64,000 nucleotides of DNA from Rhodobacterales bacterium RIFCSPHIGHO2_02_FULL_62_130 (GCA_001828855.1 MHZT01000003.1:62001-126000); one strand, 5' to 3'. Counted from the stretch's first letter, positions 19,943 to 29,804 are shown. Numbers and translations: made by a program. Notes: generated by a model not told the origin, from the sequence alone.

Positions 19943-21000
19943 GCCTGATCGAATCCTTGGGATTGGCGGCGCTGCACCGGCTTGACCCCGAACGCGCGCA
20001 TGGGCTGTCACTGCGGGCGCTGTCGGCGGGGTTGGTGCCGCTGTCCGGTGTCGTCACATCGTCGCGGCTGGCGACGCGGGTTGCGGGGCTTGATCTGCCC
20101 AATCCGGTGGGGCTTGCGGCGGGGTTCGACAAGAACGCCACCGCGATTGCGCCGCTGTCGCGCGCAGGCTTTGGTTTTATCGAGGTCGGGGCCGCCACGC
20201 CGCGCCCGCAACCGGGCAATCCGCAGCCGCGTCTGTTCCGGCTGACCGAGGATCGTGCCGCGATCAACCGTTTTGGCTTTAACAACGAAGGCGCCGATGC
20301 GATCGGCGCAAGGCTTGCCGCGCGCAAGCGGGGCGCGGTGCCGGTCGGGCTAAACCTTGGCGCGAACAAGGATAGCACGGATCGGGCCGCCGATTTCGCA
20401 CGGGTGCTGGCGGTCTGCGGGCCGCATGTCGATTTTGCGACCGTCAATGTCAGTTCCCCGAACACCGAGAAATTGCGCGACCTTCAGGGCCGCGCGGCAC
20501 TGTCGGCCTTGCTGGCAGGGGTGATGGAGACGCGGGCGGGGCTTGTCCGACCGATCCCGGTTTTCCTGAAAATCGCGCCGGATCTGACGCCGGATGAATT
20601 GGCCGAGATTGCCGAAGTTGCGCTGGCCGCAGGGTTGGCAGGGATCATAGCCACCAACACCACCCTGTCGCGCGAAGGTTTGAAAAGTGCGGATCGGACT
20701 CAGATGGGCGGGCTTTCGGGCGCGCCACTGTTCGAAAAATCGACGCGCATTCTGGCGCAGCTTTCCCAACTGACCGATGGCAAGCTGCCTCTGATCGGGG
20801 TGGGCGGCATTTCCACGCCCGAACAGGCCTATGCCAAAATACGCGCGGGCGCGTCTGCGGTGCAGTTCTACACGGCGATGGTCTACGAAGGCCTGTCGCT
20901 TGCGCCCCGCATCGCGCGCGGGCTGGATGCGCTTTTGGCGCGCGACGGATTTGCCAATGTGGCAGCGGCTGTCGGCACCGGGCGCGGCGAATGGCTGTAA
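19939..21000 (+). CDS. pyrD: Dihydroorotate dehydrogenase (quinone), TTG start
   Basis: [56 protein letters not shown] overlap with upstream stop. Confidence 0.94.
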   Translation: MSLIESLGLAALHRLDPERAHGLSLRALSAGLVPLSGVVTSSRLATRVAGLDLPNPVGLAAGFDKNATAIAPLSRAGFGFIEVGAATPRPQPGNPQPRLFRLTEDRAAINRFGFNNEGADAIGARLAARKRGAVPVGLNLGANKDSTDRAADFARVLAVCGPHVDFATVNVSSPNTEKLRDLQGRAALSALLAGVMETRAGLVRPIPVFLKIAPDLTPDELAEIAEVALAAGLAGIIATNTTLSREGLKSADRTQMGGLSGAPLFEKSTRILAQLSQLTDGKLPLIGVGGISTPEQAYAKIRAGASAVQFYTAMVYEGLSLAPRIARGLDALLARDGFANVAAAVGTGRGEWL

Positions 21001-21043
21001 TCGCAAATCGCCCGTTTGCTCCGACTGTCGAAGCCTCCGGCGG

Positions 21044-21105
21044 GGATATTTGAACGAAGAGGATCGGGGGAACCAGATTTCCCCATCCTCTTCGCTTAAA
21101 TATCC
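21044..21105. repeat. Long intergenic inverted repeat between pyrD and trpB
   Basis: Arms GGATATTTGAACGAAGAGGATCGGGGGAA / TTCCCCATCCTCTTCGCTTAAATATCC with short CCAGAT loop. Confidence 0.85.
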
Positions 21106-21203
21106 TCGGGGGGTGAGCGCGGAACGCGCGAGGGGGCCGACAGCCCCCTTTTCCCCAGCCGCCAAGGGCGCTACATCGGATAGCGGAACAAGGGAGATCA
21201 GCG

Positions 21204-22436
21204 ATGGCCGAGGACGGGATCAACAGCTTTATGACGGGACCGGATGAACAGGGCCGCTTTGGCATGTTCGGCGGGCGGTTTGTGTCGGAAACCCTGATGC
21301 CGCTGATCCTTGATCTGGAAGAGCGTTATGAGTTTGCCAAGACCGATCCGACCTTCTGGGCGGAAATGGACTGGTTGTGGAAGCATTACGTGGGCCGCCC
21401 CAGCCCGCTGTATTATGCAGAACGGCTGACGCAGCATCTGGGCGGTGCCAAAATCTACATGAAGCGGGACGAGCTGAACCACACCGGCGCGCACAAGATC
21501 AACAACGTGCTGGGCCAGATCATCCTTGCCCGCCGCATGGGCAAGACGCGGATCATCGCGGAAACTGGTGCGGGGCAGCATGGCGTGGCGACGGCGACGG
21601 TCTGCGCCAAGTTCGGCCTGCAATGTGTGGTCTATATGGGCGCGCATGATGTGGAACGTCAGGCACCGAACGTGTTCCGTATGCGCCTGCTGGGTGCCGA
21701 GGTGATTCCGGTCACCTCGGGCCGTGGCACGCTGAAGGATGCTATGAACGATGCGCTGCGCGATTGGGTCACCAATGTGCGCGACACCTTCTATTGCATC
21801 GGCACCGTGGCGGGGCCGCATCCATATCCGGCGATGGTGCGCGATTTCCAAAGCATCATCGGCAAGGAAGTCCGCTGGCAACTGGCGGAACAAGAGGGCG
21901 AGGGGCGTCTGCCCGATACCGTGATCGCGGCCATCGGCGGCGGGTCCAACGCGATGGGGCTGTTCTATCCCTTCCTTGACGACCCATCGGTAAACATCAT
22001 CGGGGTCGAGGCGGGCGGCAAGGGTGTTGACGACCGCATGCAGCATTGTGCCTCACTGACCGGCGGGCGTCCGGGTGTGCTGCACGGCAACCGTACTTAC
22101 CTGTTGCAAGACCCTGACGGGCAGATCTTGGAAGGCTTCTCGATCTCGGCCGGTCTGGACTATCCGGGCATCGGGCCAGAACATTCGTGGCTGCACGATA
22201 CGGGCCGCGCGCAATATGTCAGCATCACCGATGCCGAGGCGCTGGAGGCGTTCCAACTGTCCTGCAAGCTGGAGGGAATCATCCCTGCGCTGGAGCCGTC
22301 ACACGCTTTGGCGCATGTGATGAAGATCGCGCCGACCCTGCCGGCAGACCATATCATCGTGATGAATATGTGCGGGCGGGGCGACAAGGACATTTTCACT
22401 GTCGCCAAGCACCTTGACTTTGACATGAAGATCTAA
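21204..22436 (+). CDS. trpB: Tryptophan synthase beta chain
   Basis: [45 protein letters not shown]. Confidence 0.96.
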   Translation: MAEDGINSFMTGPDEQGRFGMFGGRFVSETLMPLILDLEERYEFAKTDPTFWAEMDWLWKHYVGRPSPLYYAERLTQHLGGAKIYMKRDELNHTGAHKINNVLGQIILARRMGKTRIIAETGAGQHGVATATVCAKFGLQCVVYMGAHDVERQAPNVFRMRLLGAEVIPVTSGRGTLKDAMNDALRDWVTNVRDTFYCIGTVAGPHPYPAMVRDFQSIIGKEVRWQLAEQEGEGRLPDTVIAAIGGGSNAMGLFYPFLDDPSVNIIGVEAGGKGVDDRMQHCASLTGGRPGVLHGNRTYLLQDPDGQILEGFSISAGLDYPGIGPEHSWLHDTGRAQYVSITDAEALEAFQLSCKLEGIIPALEPSHALAHVMKIAPTLPADHIIVMNMCGRGDKDIFTVAKHLDFDMKI

Positions 22437-22466
22437 ACTTTTGGCCGAGATTCGGCAAAGTGATGA

Positions 22467-22506
22467 CATCAAAGGCCCCGCCGGAATCGGTGGGGCCTTT
22501 GATGTT
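22467..22506 (+). terminator. Terminator after trpB
   Basis: Perfect 14-bp arms ACATCAAAGGCCCC / GGGGCCTTTGATGT. Confidence 0.8.
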
Positions 22507-22710
22507 TCAGACCAACGTCCTAAAAAAATACGACTTTCGCCCCCAATTCCGCATAAACTCGGGTTTATTCGAACAAACCGCAGGCCCATTTCGGCTTCCT
22601 AAACGCCAGTTCAATTGGCAGCGCCGAAAATTCCCGGCTTTGTGACCTCACCGCCAACAACCGACGACCGGCGGATCGGATCGAAACCACACACATTTAC
22701 GGAGTTCAGC

Positions 22711-23190
22711 ATGAAGCGTATCTTTGCTCTGGCCGCAGCGTTTGCCCTGTCGGGCAGCATGGCCCTTGCCGCCATTACGGCAGAAGACGTCGTCAAGACC
22801 TATCAGGACGCGGGCTATGTCCGCATCGAGGTTGAAACCGGCCCGACCCAGATCAAGGTTGAAGCCTACAAGGATGGCGCCAAGATTGAAGTCGTCTACG
22901 ACAAGGAAACCGGTGCCGAACTGAAGTCCGAAAGCTATACGCTGGACCCCAGCATTCTGGTGTCGCCCGGCGTCGAGATGAAGACCGATGACGACGATTT
23001 CCTCGATGACGATGAAGATGACGAAGAGGATGATCTGGACGACGATCTGGATGATGATCTGGACGACGACAGCGACGACTCGGACGATGACAGCGACGAC
23101 GATTCGGACGATGACAGCGGCGATGACTCGGATGATGACAGCAATGACTCGGACGACGACAGCAATGACAGCGACGGCGACGACGACTGA
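22711..23190 (+). CDS. Secreted PepSY-like protein with Asp-rich C-terminal tail
   Basis: Signal peptide MKRIFALAAAFALSGSMALA; PepSY-like EDVVKTYQDAGYVRIEVETG...VVYDKETGAEL; tail (DDDS)n. Confidence 0.75.
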   Translation: MKRIFALAAAFALSGSMALAAITAEDVVKTYQDAGYVRIEVETGPTQIKVEAYKDGAKIEVVYDKETGAELKSESYTLDPSILVSPGVEMKTDDDDFLDDDEDDEEDDLDDDLDDDLDDDSDDSDDDSDDDSDDDSGDDSDDDSNDSDDDSNDSDGDDD

Positions 23191-23210
23191 TCACTGAATA
23201 AAGACGTTGT

Positions 23211-23252
23211 GCGGCCTCTGGACCTTGGCTATTGCCTAGGGGCAGGGGCCGC
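23211..23252 (+). terminator. Intergenic hairpin/attenuator between the two Asp-rich genes
   Basis: GCGGCCTCTG / CAGGGGCCGC arms (one G-U) followed by CTTTGT. Confidence 0.45.
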
Positions 23253-23271
23253 CTTTGTATGGAGTAAAACT

Positions 23272-23763
23272 ATGAAGCGCGGGCAATTTGTTGGCCTGTT
23301 ACTGGCGGGAGCCATGTGGGCGACCACCTCGTTTGCTGCGGGTTATGCCGACATGATCGTGCAGCAGTTGCAGGCTGACGGCTATTCAAACATCGTGGTC
23401 GAGTCGACGTGGCTGGGGCGTATCCGCATCACCGCGATGTCGGCAGATGGTGCGCGCGAGATTATCCTGAACCCAAGCACGGGCGAAATCCTGCGCGATC
23501 TGTGGCTTGCCGAGAGTGGCGCTGCAGGTGGGGTGCCGATCATAAAAGGCAGCCTGACGACCCCCGGAACAACGACTGGCACGACGACCGGAACAACCAC
23601 GGGAACAACGACTGGCACGACCACGGGTGGCACCACGGGAACAGGCACGGGAACCGGGTCGGTCGATGACGATACCGATGACGACTCGAGCGACGACGAT
23701 CAAGACGATGACTCGGATGATGACAGTGACGACGACTCGGGTGACGACAGCGATGAGGATTGA
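23272..23763 (+). CDS. Secreted PepSY-like protein with Gly/Thr repeat linker and Asp-rich tail
   Basis: Signal peptide; QADGYSNIVVESTWLGRIRITAMSADGAREIILNPSTGEIL; (GTTT)n; DDDSDDD tail. Confidence 0.72.
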   Translation: MKRGQFVGLLLAGAMWATTSFAAGYADMIVQQLQADGYSNIVVESTWLGRIRITAMSADGAREIILNPSTGEILRDLWLAESGAAGGVPIIKGSLTTPGTTTGTTTGTTTGTTTGTTTGGTTGTGTGTGSVDDDTDDDSSDDDQDDDSDDDSDDDSGDDSDED

Positions 23764-23778
23764 TCGGGGGCTGTCTGC

Positions 23779-24297
23779 GTGAGAAATCGTCTGGTCATAG
23801 GGTCCGTTCTGGCCGTTCAGTCCGCTTGTGCGTTTTTCTTTGTATCGGATATTTTGACGTCTGTGCTTGGGCTTGAAGTGCAGCCCCTTGCGTGGGAACT
23901 GCGCGAATTGCTTGAGATCGGTGCCTCGCTGGGCCTGATCCTTGGGGTCTTCTCGGGTGCGCTGATGCTGACCGCGACCATCCGCAGCCGCAATCTGGCC
24001 GAGGAACGCCTGCGCCGTGCGTCGGGCGTGTTCATGGACCTGCTGGAAGAACGCTTTACCGAATGGGGCCTGACCAAGGCCGAGCGGGATGTGGCGCTGT
24101 TCGCGATCAAGGGCATGTCGACGGCGGAAATCGCGGTGCTGCGCTCCACCTCCGAAGGCACCGTCAAGGCTCAGACCAATGCGATTTACCGCAAGGCAGG
24201 GGTCAGCGGGCGGTCACAACTTCTTAGCCTGTTCATCGATGACCTGATGCGGGACACCGGCACCCTGCGGCCGGCACAGCCTCAATCCGCAGCATAA
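23779..24297 (+). CDS. Membrane-anchored LuxR-type HTH regulator (GTG start)
   Basis: Two N-terminal hydrophobic segments; C-terminal GerE/LuxR HTH LTKAERDVALFAIKGMSTAEIAVLRSTSEGTVKAQTNAIYRKAGVSGR. Confidence 0.82.
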   Translation: MRNRLVIGSVLAVQSACAFFFVSDILTSVLGLEVQPLAWELRELLEIGASLGLILGVFSGALMLTATIRSRNLAEERLRRASGVFMDLLEERFTEWGLTKAERDVALFAIKGMSTAEIAVLRSTSEGTVKAQTNAIYRKAGVSGRSQLLSLFIDDLMRDTGTLRPAQPQSAA

Positions 24298-24650
24298 AGC
24301 CGCAGGATTTCCAGCGGCACGATATCCAGCGTGCGTTTATGGGTGGCCGCCAGCCGCACCTTGGGCGCGGCCCCTTCCTCATGTGCCTGATAGAAACGGG
24401 CGGCGCAAAGGCACCACTGGTCGCCCGCCTTTAGCCCTGCAAAGCCGTATTCGGGGCGCGGGGTGGACAGATCGTTGCCCAGATATTTCGACATCGCCAG
24501 AAACTCGTCGGTCATCAGGGCGCAAACCGTGTGAAGACCGCGATCCATCGGGCCGGTATCGCAGCAGCCATTGCGATAGAAGCCGGTGACGGGTGCTGTC
24601 GAGCAAGCCTTCAGCGTCCCGCCCAGCACGTTGATCGAGTCTTCCTTCAT
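24282..24650 (-). CDS. DUF2237 family protein
   Basis: MKEDSINVLGGTLKACSTAPVTGFYRNGCCDTGPMDRGLHTVCA. Confidence 0.82.
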   Translation of the reverse strand: MKEDSINVLGGTLKACSTAPVTGFYRNGCCDTGPMDRGLHTVCALMTDEFLAMSKYLGNDLSTPRPEYGFAGLKAGDQWCLCAARFYQAHEEGAAPKVRLAATHKRTLDIVPLEILRLYAAD

Positions 24651-24702
24651 GGCGTTGCCCCCTTTTGCGGCCACCCTAACGCCTTTGGGGGGCGGCGCAA
24701 CC

Positions 24703-25101
24703 TTAGCCAAATGTCGGCGGCCCTTCGCCTTCGCCCATTCCCATCCGCAAACCCCGCCCGATGCGATGCGCCAGCGCCGACCACGCCTGCGCCAGCTCGG
24801 GCGGCAATTCACGCCGCAGAACGGAGTCGAACAGGCCCAGCCAGACCTCGAACATCGGGCCATGCACATTGCCCGCATTGCGATGCACCATCAGCGGATT
24901 GCCGTCATAGCTGCGCTCGAACAGGATCGCGTTGCGCCAGAAGCGGGCAATCTTGGCCTCATGCGCGGGCCAGTCGCGGACATGGGCTGCGAAAACCGGA
25001 CCAAGGCCGGGATGGGTGCGGATCACGGCGTAGAATTCGGCCACCACGGCATCGATCTGGTCGGCTGAGATGGGAAAGCGGGGGGGCAGGGCGTTTGACA
25101 T
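24703..25101 (-). CDS. Group III truncated hemoglobin
   Basis: FYAVIRTHPGLGPVFAAHVRDWPAHEAKIARFWRNAIL...YDGNPLMVH. Confidence 0.82.
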   Translation of the reverse strand: MSNALPPRFPISADQIDAVVAEFYAVIRTHPGLGPVFAAHVRDWPAHEAKIARFWRNAILFERSYDGNPLMVHRNAGNVHGPMFEVWLGLFDSVLRRELPPELAQAWSALAHRIGRGLRMGMGEGEGPPTFG

Positions 25102-25341
25102 GGCCCTATGTTGCGCCAATCGGGCTGGGGGGCAACGTGGCCCCCCGTCGCAGGATGGCCGTCGCAGGATGGCCGCCGCACCTTTACCCCGCGCCGCCCT
25201 TTTTCTATAAGGCGGGCCATGAGCCGCATATCCGTGCCCCTCCATCGAATTATCGGCCCGGCGTCCTGATCCGTTCAGGCGCCGGGACATTGGCGCTTGC
25301 CGCCCTGCCGAACCCCAGACACCATGCCAAGGACCGCCCCG

Positions 25342-28329
25342 ATGTGCGCCGATACGCCTGACTACCGCGATACCGTTTTTCTGCCCGAAACCGAATTCCC
25401 GATGCGCGCAGGTCTGCCCCAGCGCGAGCCTGACTGGCTGGCCCGCTGGGAAAAGATCGGCGTCTATGACCGTCTGCGTGCAAAAACCGACCGCGCCGAT
25501 TTCACCCTGCATGACGGCCCCCCCTATGCCAACGGGCATCTGCACATCGGCCATGCGCTGAACAAGATCCTCAAGGATATGGTGGTGCGCAGCCAGCAGA
25601 TGATGGGCAAGAACGCCCGCTATGTGCCGGGTTGGGATTGCCATGGCCTGCCGATCGAATGGAAGATCGAAGAGCAATACCGCTCCAAGGGCCTGAACAA
25701 GGACGACGTTGATATCGTGGCCTTCCGTCAGGAATGCCGCGCCTTTGCCGCAGGCTGGATCGACATCCAGCGCGAGGAGTTCAAGCGCTTGGGCGTGACC
25801 GGCAACTGGGCCGATCCCTACAAGACCATGGATTACCACGCCGAAGCCGTGATCGCCGACGAGTTCATGGATTTCCTGATGAACGGCTCGCTGTATCAGG
25901 GGTCAAAGCCTGTGATGTGGTCGCCGGTTGAAAAGACCGCGCTGGCCGAGGCCGAGGTGGAATACCACGACCATACTAGCCACACGATCTGGGTGCGGTT
26001 TCCAGTGGTGGCACTGAAAGAAGGTGTCGGACAATTTTTAGCGCCGTTTGCCTTCGACGCACCGCCCGCAAATGTCGAAGGGGAAATTGTTGCCGACACG
26101 ACGCAGCCAATTGATCGTGGCATCTTGGCTGAGGCATCCGTGGTGATTTGGACAACGACTCCTTGGACCATCCCGCAGAATAGAGCTGTGGCCTTCAACC
26201 CAAGTATTGCTTACCAAGTAGTCAGGATCAACTCGGTAGCCGAAAACAGTTCTGCCAAAGTCGGTGAAGTAATCATCCTGGCGGAAAATTTGGTTGCTGC
26301 CGTGATGAGCGCGGCCCGCGTTGACGACTATTCTGCGCTCGCATACGTGCGGCCTGAAGCTATTGCGGCACTTGCCCACCCCTACCGCGGCATCGCCGAA
26401 GGGCGGGGGGAATGGGACTTTGACGTTCCGATGCTCGCCGGTGATCACGTCACCGACGACGCTGGCACAGGCTTTGTCCATACCGCGCCTTCCCACGGCG
26501 ATGACGACTATCAGATGGGTCTGAAATACGGCCTGCCGATGACCTATAACGTCGAACCCGATGGCAGCTATCGCAAAGACCTGCCGCTGTTCGGCGGGCA
26601 GACCATCATCAATCCCGATGGCAAGGAAGGCCCGGCCAACGTCAGCAATATCAAGGCGCTGCACGCGTCGGGTGCGCTGTTGGCGAAGGGCAAGCTGAAG
26701 CACAGCTATCCGCATTCGTGGCGTTCCAAAGCGCCGCTGATCTATCGCAACACCCCGCAATGGTTTGTTTCCATTGACAAACCGCTGGACGATGGTTTGG
26801 GCCAATACGGCAATACCATCCGCACCCGCGCGCTGACATCCATCGACCAACTGGTGCAATGGACCCCGCAAACCGGCCGCAACCGGCTGTATTCGATGAT
26901 CGAGGCGCGGCCCGACTGGGTGCTGTCGCGTCAACGCGCATGGGGTGTGCCGCTGACCTGCTTTACCAAGGTGGGCGCGAAACCGACCGACGCCGACTTC
27001 CTGTTGCGGAACGCCGAGGTGAACGCCCGTATCGTCGCAGCGTTTGAGGCAGAAAGCGCCGATGTCTGGTTCACCGATGGCTTCAAGGAACGCGTGCTGG
27101 GCGGCATCGTCGATCCGGCGGCCTACACAAAGGTTGATGACGTGCTGGACGTGTGGTTCGACTCAGGCTCGACCCATGCTTTCGTGCTGCGCGACCGTGC
27201 CGATGGCAACGCCGATGGCATTGCCGATCTTTATCTGGAAGGCACCGACCAGCATCGCGGCTGGTTCCATTCCAGTATGCTGCAAGCCTGTGGCACCAAG
27301 GGCCGCGCGCCCTATCGCGGCGTGCTGACCCACGGTTTCACGCTGGACGAAAAGGGCATGAAAATGTCCAAATCGCTGGGCAATACCGTGGCCCCGCAGG
27401 CGGTGATCGACGAATACGGCGCCGACATTCTGCGGCTTTGGGTGGCGCAGTCGGATTACACAACCGATCTGCGGATCGGGAAGGAAATCCTGAAGGGCGT
27501 GGCCGACAGCTATCGCCGCCTACGCAACACCATGCGCTTCCTGCTGGGCAACCTTGCGGGCTTCTCTGACGCCGAAAAGGTGGACGCGCAGGATATGCCG
27601 GAACTGGAGCAATGGGTGCTGCACCGTCTGGCGGAACTTGATGCCGAGGTGCGGGCAGGCTATGCGAAATACGACTTCCAGGGCGTGTTCCAAAAGCTGT
27701 TCACCTTTGCCACCACCGATTTGTCGGCGATCTACTTCGACATCCGCAAGGACTCGCTTTACTGCGATGCGCCGACCGCCCTGCGCCGCCGCGCCGCGCG
27801 CACCGTGCTGGATATCGTGTTCCACCGCCTGACCACATGGCTTGCCCCTGTGCTGGTCTTCACGATGGAAGAGGTCTGGCTGTGCCGCTTCCCCGGTGAT
27901 GCGTCCTCGGTGCACCTGGTCGATATGCCGGAAACCCCCGCCGCATGGCTGAACTCCGCCTTGGCCGCGAAATGGGAGGGCATCCGCGCCGCCCGCCGCG
28001 TGGTTACGGGTGCCTTGGAGGTGCAGCGAACCGCCAAGGTGATCGGTGCCAGCCTTGAAGCCGCCCCCGTGGTCCATGTGGCCGATACGGCCATCCTTGC
28101 CGCGTTGAAATCGGTGGATTTTGCGGAACTCTGCATCACTTCGGGCCTGCAACTGACCGCCGATCCCGAACCACAAGAGGCGTTCCGCCTGCCGGAAGTG
28201 CAAGGCGTTGGCGTGGTGTTCGAAAAGGCGGATGGCGAGAAATGCCAGCGTTGCTGGCAGATCCTGCCCGACGTGGGCAGCCACAAGCACGCAGGCACCT
28301 GTAAACGCTGCAACGACGCGCTGGGCTGA
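25342..28329 (+). CDS. ileS: Isoleucyl-tRNA synthetase
   Basis: HIGH-type GHLHIGHALNKILKD; KMSKS; WTTTPWTIPQNRAV editing motif; C-terminal zinc finger CQRCWQILPD...CKRC. Confidence 0.96.
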   Translation: MCADTPDYRDTVFLPETEFPMRAGLPQREPDWLARWEKIGVYDRLRAKTDRADFTLHDGPPYANGHLHIGHALNKILKDMVVRSQQMMGKNARYVPGWDCHGLPIEWKIEEQYRSKGLNKDDVDIVAFRQECRAFAAGWIDIQREEFKRLGVTGNWADPYKTMDYHAEAVIADEFMDFLMNGSLYQGSKPVMWSPVEKTALAEAEVEYHDHTSHTIWVRFPVVALKEGVGQFLAPFAFDAPPANVEGEIVADTTQPIDRGILAEASVVIWTTTPWTIPQNRAVAFNPSIAYQVVRINSVAENSSAKVGEVIILAENLVAAVMSAARVDDYSALAYVRPEAIAALAHPYRGIAEGRGEWDFDVPMLAGDHVTDDAGTGFVHTAPSHGDDDYQMGLKYGLPMTYNVEPDGSYRKDLPLFGGQTIINPDGKEGPANVSNIKALHASGALLAKGKLKHSYPHSWRSKAPLIYRNTPQWFVSIDKPLDDGLGQYGNTIRTRALTSIDQLVQWTPQTGRNRLYSMIEARPDWVLSRQRAWGVPLTCFTKVGAKPTDADFLLRNAEVNARIVAAFEAESADVWFTDGFKERVLGGIVDPAAYTKVDDVLDVWFDSGSTHAFVLRDRADGNADGIADLYLEGTDQHRGWFHSSMLQACGTKGRAPYRGVLTHGFTLDEKGMKMSKSLGNTVAPQAVIDEYGADILRLWVAQSDYTTDLRIGKEILKGVADSYRRLRNTMRFLLGNLAGFSDAEKVDAQDMPELEQWVLHRLAELDAEVRAGYAKYDFQGVFQKLFTFATTDLSAIYFDIRKDSLYCDAPTALRRRAARTVLDIVFHRLTTWLAPVLVFTMEEVWLCRFPGDASSVHLVDMPETPAAWLNSALAAKWEGIRAARRVVTGALEVQRTAKVIGASLEAAPVVHVADTAILAALKSVDFAELCITSGLQLTADPEPQEAFRLPEVQGVGVVFEKADGEKCQRCWQILPDVGSHKHAGTCKRCNDALG

Positions 28330-28356
28330 CATCATGGCAGGGGCGGGCGACATTTC

Positions 28357-28827
28357 ATGCAAGTAACCCGCCCTGACAGCCTTAAGCAAAGCCTGCAAAC
28401 TCCGCTGGGTCCGGTGACTTTGACCGAAACCGGCGGGGTCATCACTGCACTGGATTGGACCAATAGCCCGGCCACCGCCTCACCGTTACTGGCCGAGGCG
28501 ATCCTGCAGTTGCAGGCCTATTTCGACCGGCGCCTGACCCGCTTTGATCTGCCGCTGGATTTCGGCACAGGCTTTGCCGAACAGGTCCGCCGGGCCATGT
28601 CCGCGATCCCTTATGGCGAGACCCGCCGCTATGGCGATCTTGCGCGCGAGATCGGCGCCCCTGCCCAAGCGATAGGGCAGGCCTGCGGGGCCAATCCGCT
28701 GCCGATCCTGATCCCCTGCCATCGTGTGCTGGCAGCCAAAGGCTTGGGCGGATTTTCGGCGAAGGGCGGGGTGGAAAGCAAAGTCTTCCTGCTGCGGCTT
28801 GAAGGGGCGGCGTCGCTGTTGATCTGA
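28357..28827 (+). CDS. ogt: Methylated-DNA-protein-cysteine S-methyltransferase
   Basis: Active-site IPCHRVLAAKGLGGFS; IPYGETRRYGDLA. Confidence 0.93.
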   Translation: MQVTRPDSLKQSLQTPLGPVTLTETGGVITALDWTNSPATASPLLAEAILQLQAYFDRRLTRFDLPLDFGTGFAEQVRRAMSAIPYGETRRYGDLAREIGAPAQAIGQACGANPLPILIPCHRVLAAKGLGGFSAKGGVESKVFLLRLEGAASLLI

Positions 28828-28917
28828 TCTGGCCTTATTGCCCACCTTCGCACGGATATTGCCGTTGGGGCATCGGCGGCGTAACAGGTTTGTAACAAGA
28901 AGCAGGCGGGTCTGATC

Positions 28918-29778
28918 GTGACATTTGGTATTCTGTTGGCTGTCCTTGGCTCGGCCTTCCTGCATGCCCTGTGGAATGCTCTGATCAAGACCGGCACCTC
29001 GCGCTTGGGCGCAATGGTGATCTTGTCACTGGGCGAGGTGCCGATCGGGCTGGCGGTTGCCGCCTTTTGCCCCTTGCCCGCCCCCGAGGTGTGGAAATGG
29101 GTGCTGATGGCAGGCTGCGCGCATTTCTTCTACAAATCCTTCCTGACCTATGCCTATGAGCATGGCGACTTGAGCCGCGTTTACCCGATTGCGCGCGGAT
29201 CGGCCCCGCTGATCGTGGCGGTGATGGGACCGGTGCTGGCGCTGCTTTGGCCAAGCGCCATGCCCGCCGATGCGCTGACGCTGCACGAATATGCAGGTAT
29301 TTTTGTGCTGGGCCTTGGCATCCTGTTGATGGCGCAGGGGATTTTCTCGCATGGTGAAGATCGCAAGATGCTGCCTTACGCCCTTGGGTCGGCCTGTGCG
29401 ACCGCCAGCTACACGATGCTGGATGGCCACGGTGCGCGGGTGGCCGGGGATGCGATTGCCTATGTGGCATGGGTTTTCGTCGCAGATGGGCTGTTCTTTT
29501 CTATCGGCATGATCACATGGCGCGGGCTGGATGTGCTGCCGCGCAACAGGAAAGCCTGGGGAACCGGACTTCTGGCCGCCGCAGCCTCATATGGGGCTTA
29601 CGGCGTCTCGGTCTGGGCAATGACCAAAGCCCCCATAGCGGTTGTGGCGGCGGTGCGCGAAACCTCGATCCTGTTCGCCGTGCTGATCGGCTGGCTGGCC
29701 TTCGGCGAAAGGATGACCAAAGGCAAAGCCCTTGCCGCGGCAGTCATCGTCTCGGGTGTGGTGCTGACCCGCCTCTAA
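28918..29778 (+). CDS. EamA/DMT family transporter
   Basis: About 10 TM segments, EamA-like repeats; GTG start. Confidence 0.83.
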   Translation: MTFGILLAVLGSAFLHALWNALIKTGTSRLGAMVILSLGEVPIGLAVAAFCPLPAPEVWKWVLMAGCAHFFYKSFLTYAYEHGDLSRVYPIARGSAPLIVAVMGPVLALLWPSAMPADALTLHEYAGIFVLGLGILLMAQGIFSHGEDRKMLPYALGSACATASYTMLDGHGARVAGDAIAYVAWVFVADGLFFSIGMITWRGLDVLPRNRKAWGTGLLAAAASYGAYGVSVWAMTKAPIAVVAAVRETSILFAVLIGWLAFGERMTKGKALAAAVIVSGVVLTRL

Positions 29779-29783
29779 ACCCC

Positions 29784-29804
29784 GACAATTTGACTAAAAT
29801 TGTC
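29784..29804 (+). terminator. Terminator-like hairpin after DMT transporter
   Basis: Perfect GACAATTT / AAATTGTC arms. Confidence 0.55.

Noticed and set aside
22935-23165. Poly-Ser/Arg minus-strand ORF opposite the Asp-rich tail
   Set aside because: Complement of the GAY repeats; low-complexity artefact.
22983-23190. Repetitive GAC/GAT tract as CRISPR or RTX array
   Set aside because: No spacer structure; encoded repeats are DDDS-type, not the GGxGxDxxx RTX nonapeptide.
22983-23760. Phase variation by repeat slippage
   Set aside because: Repeat units are multiples of three, so slippage changes length but not frame.
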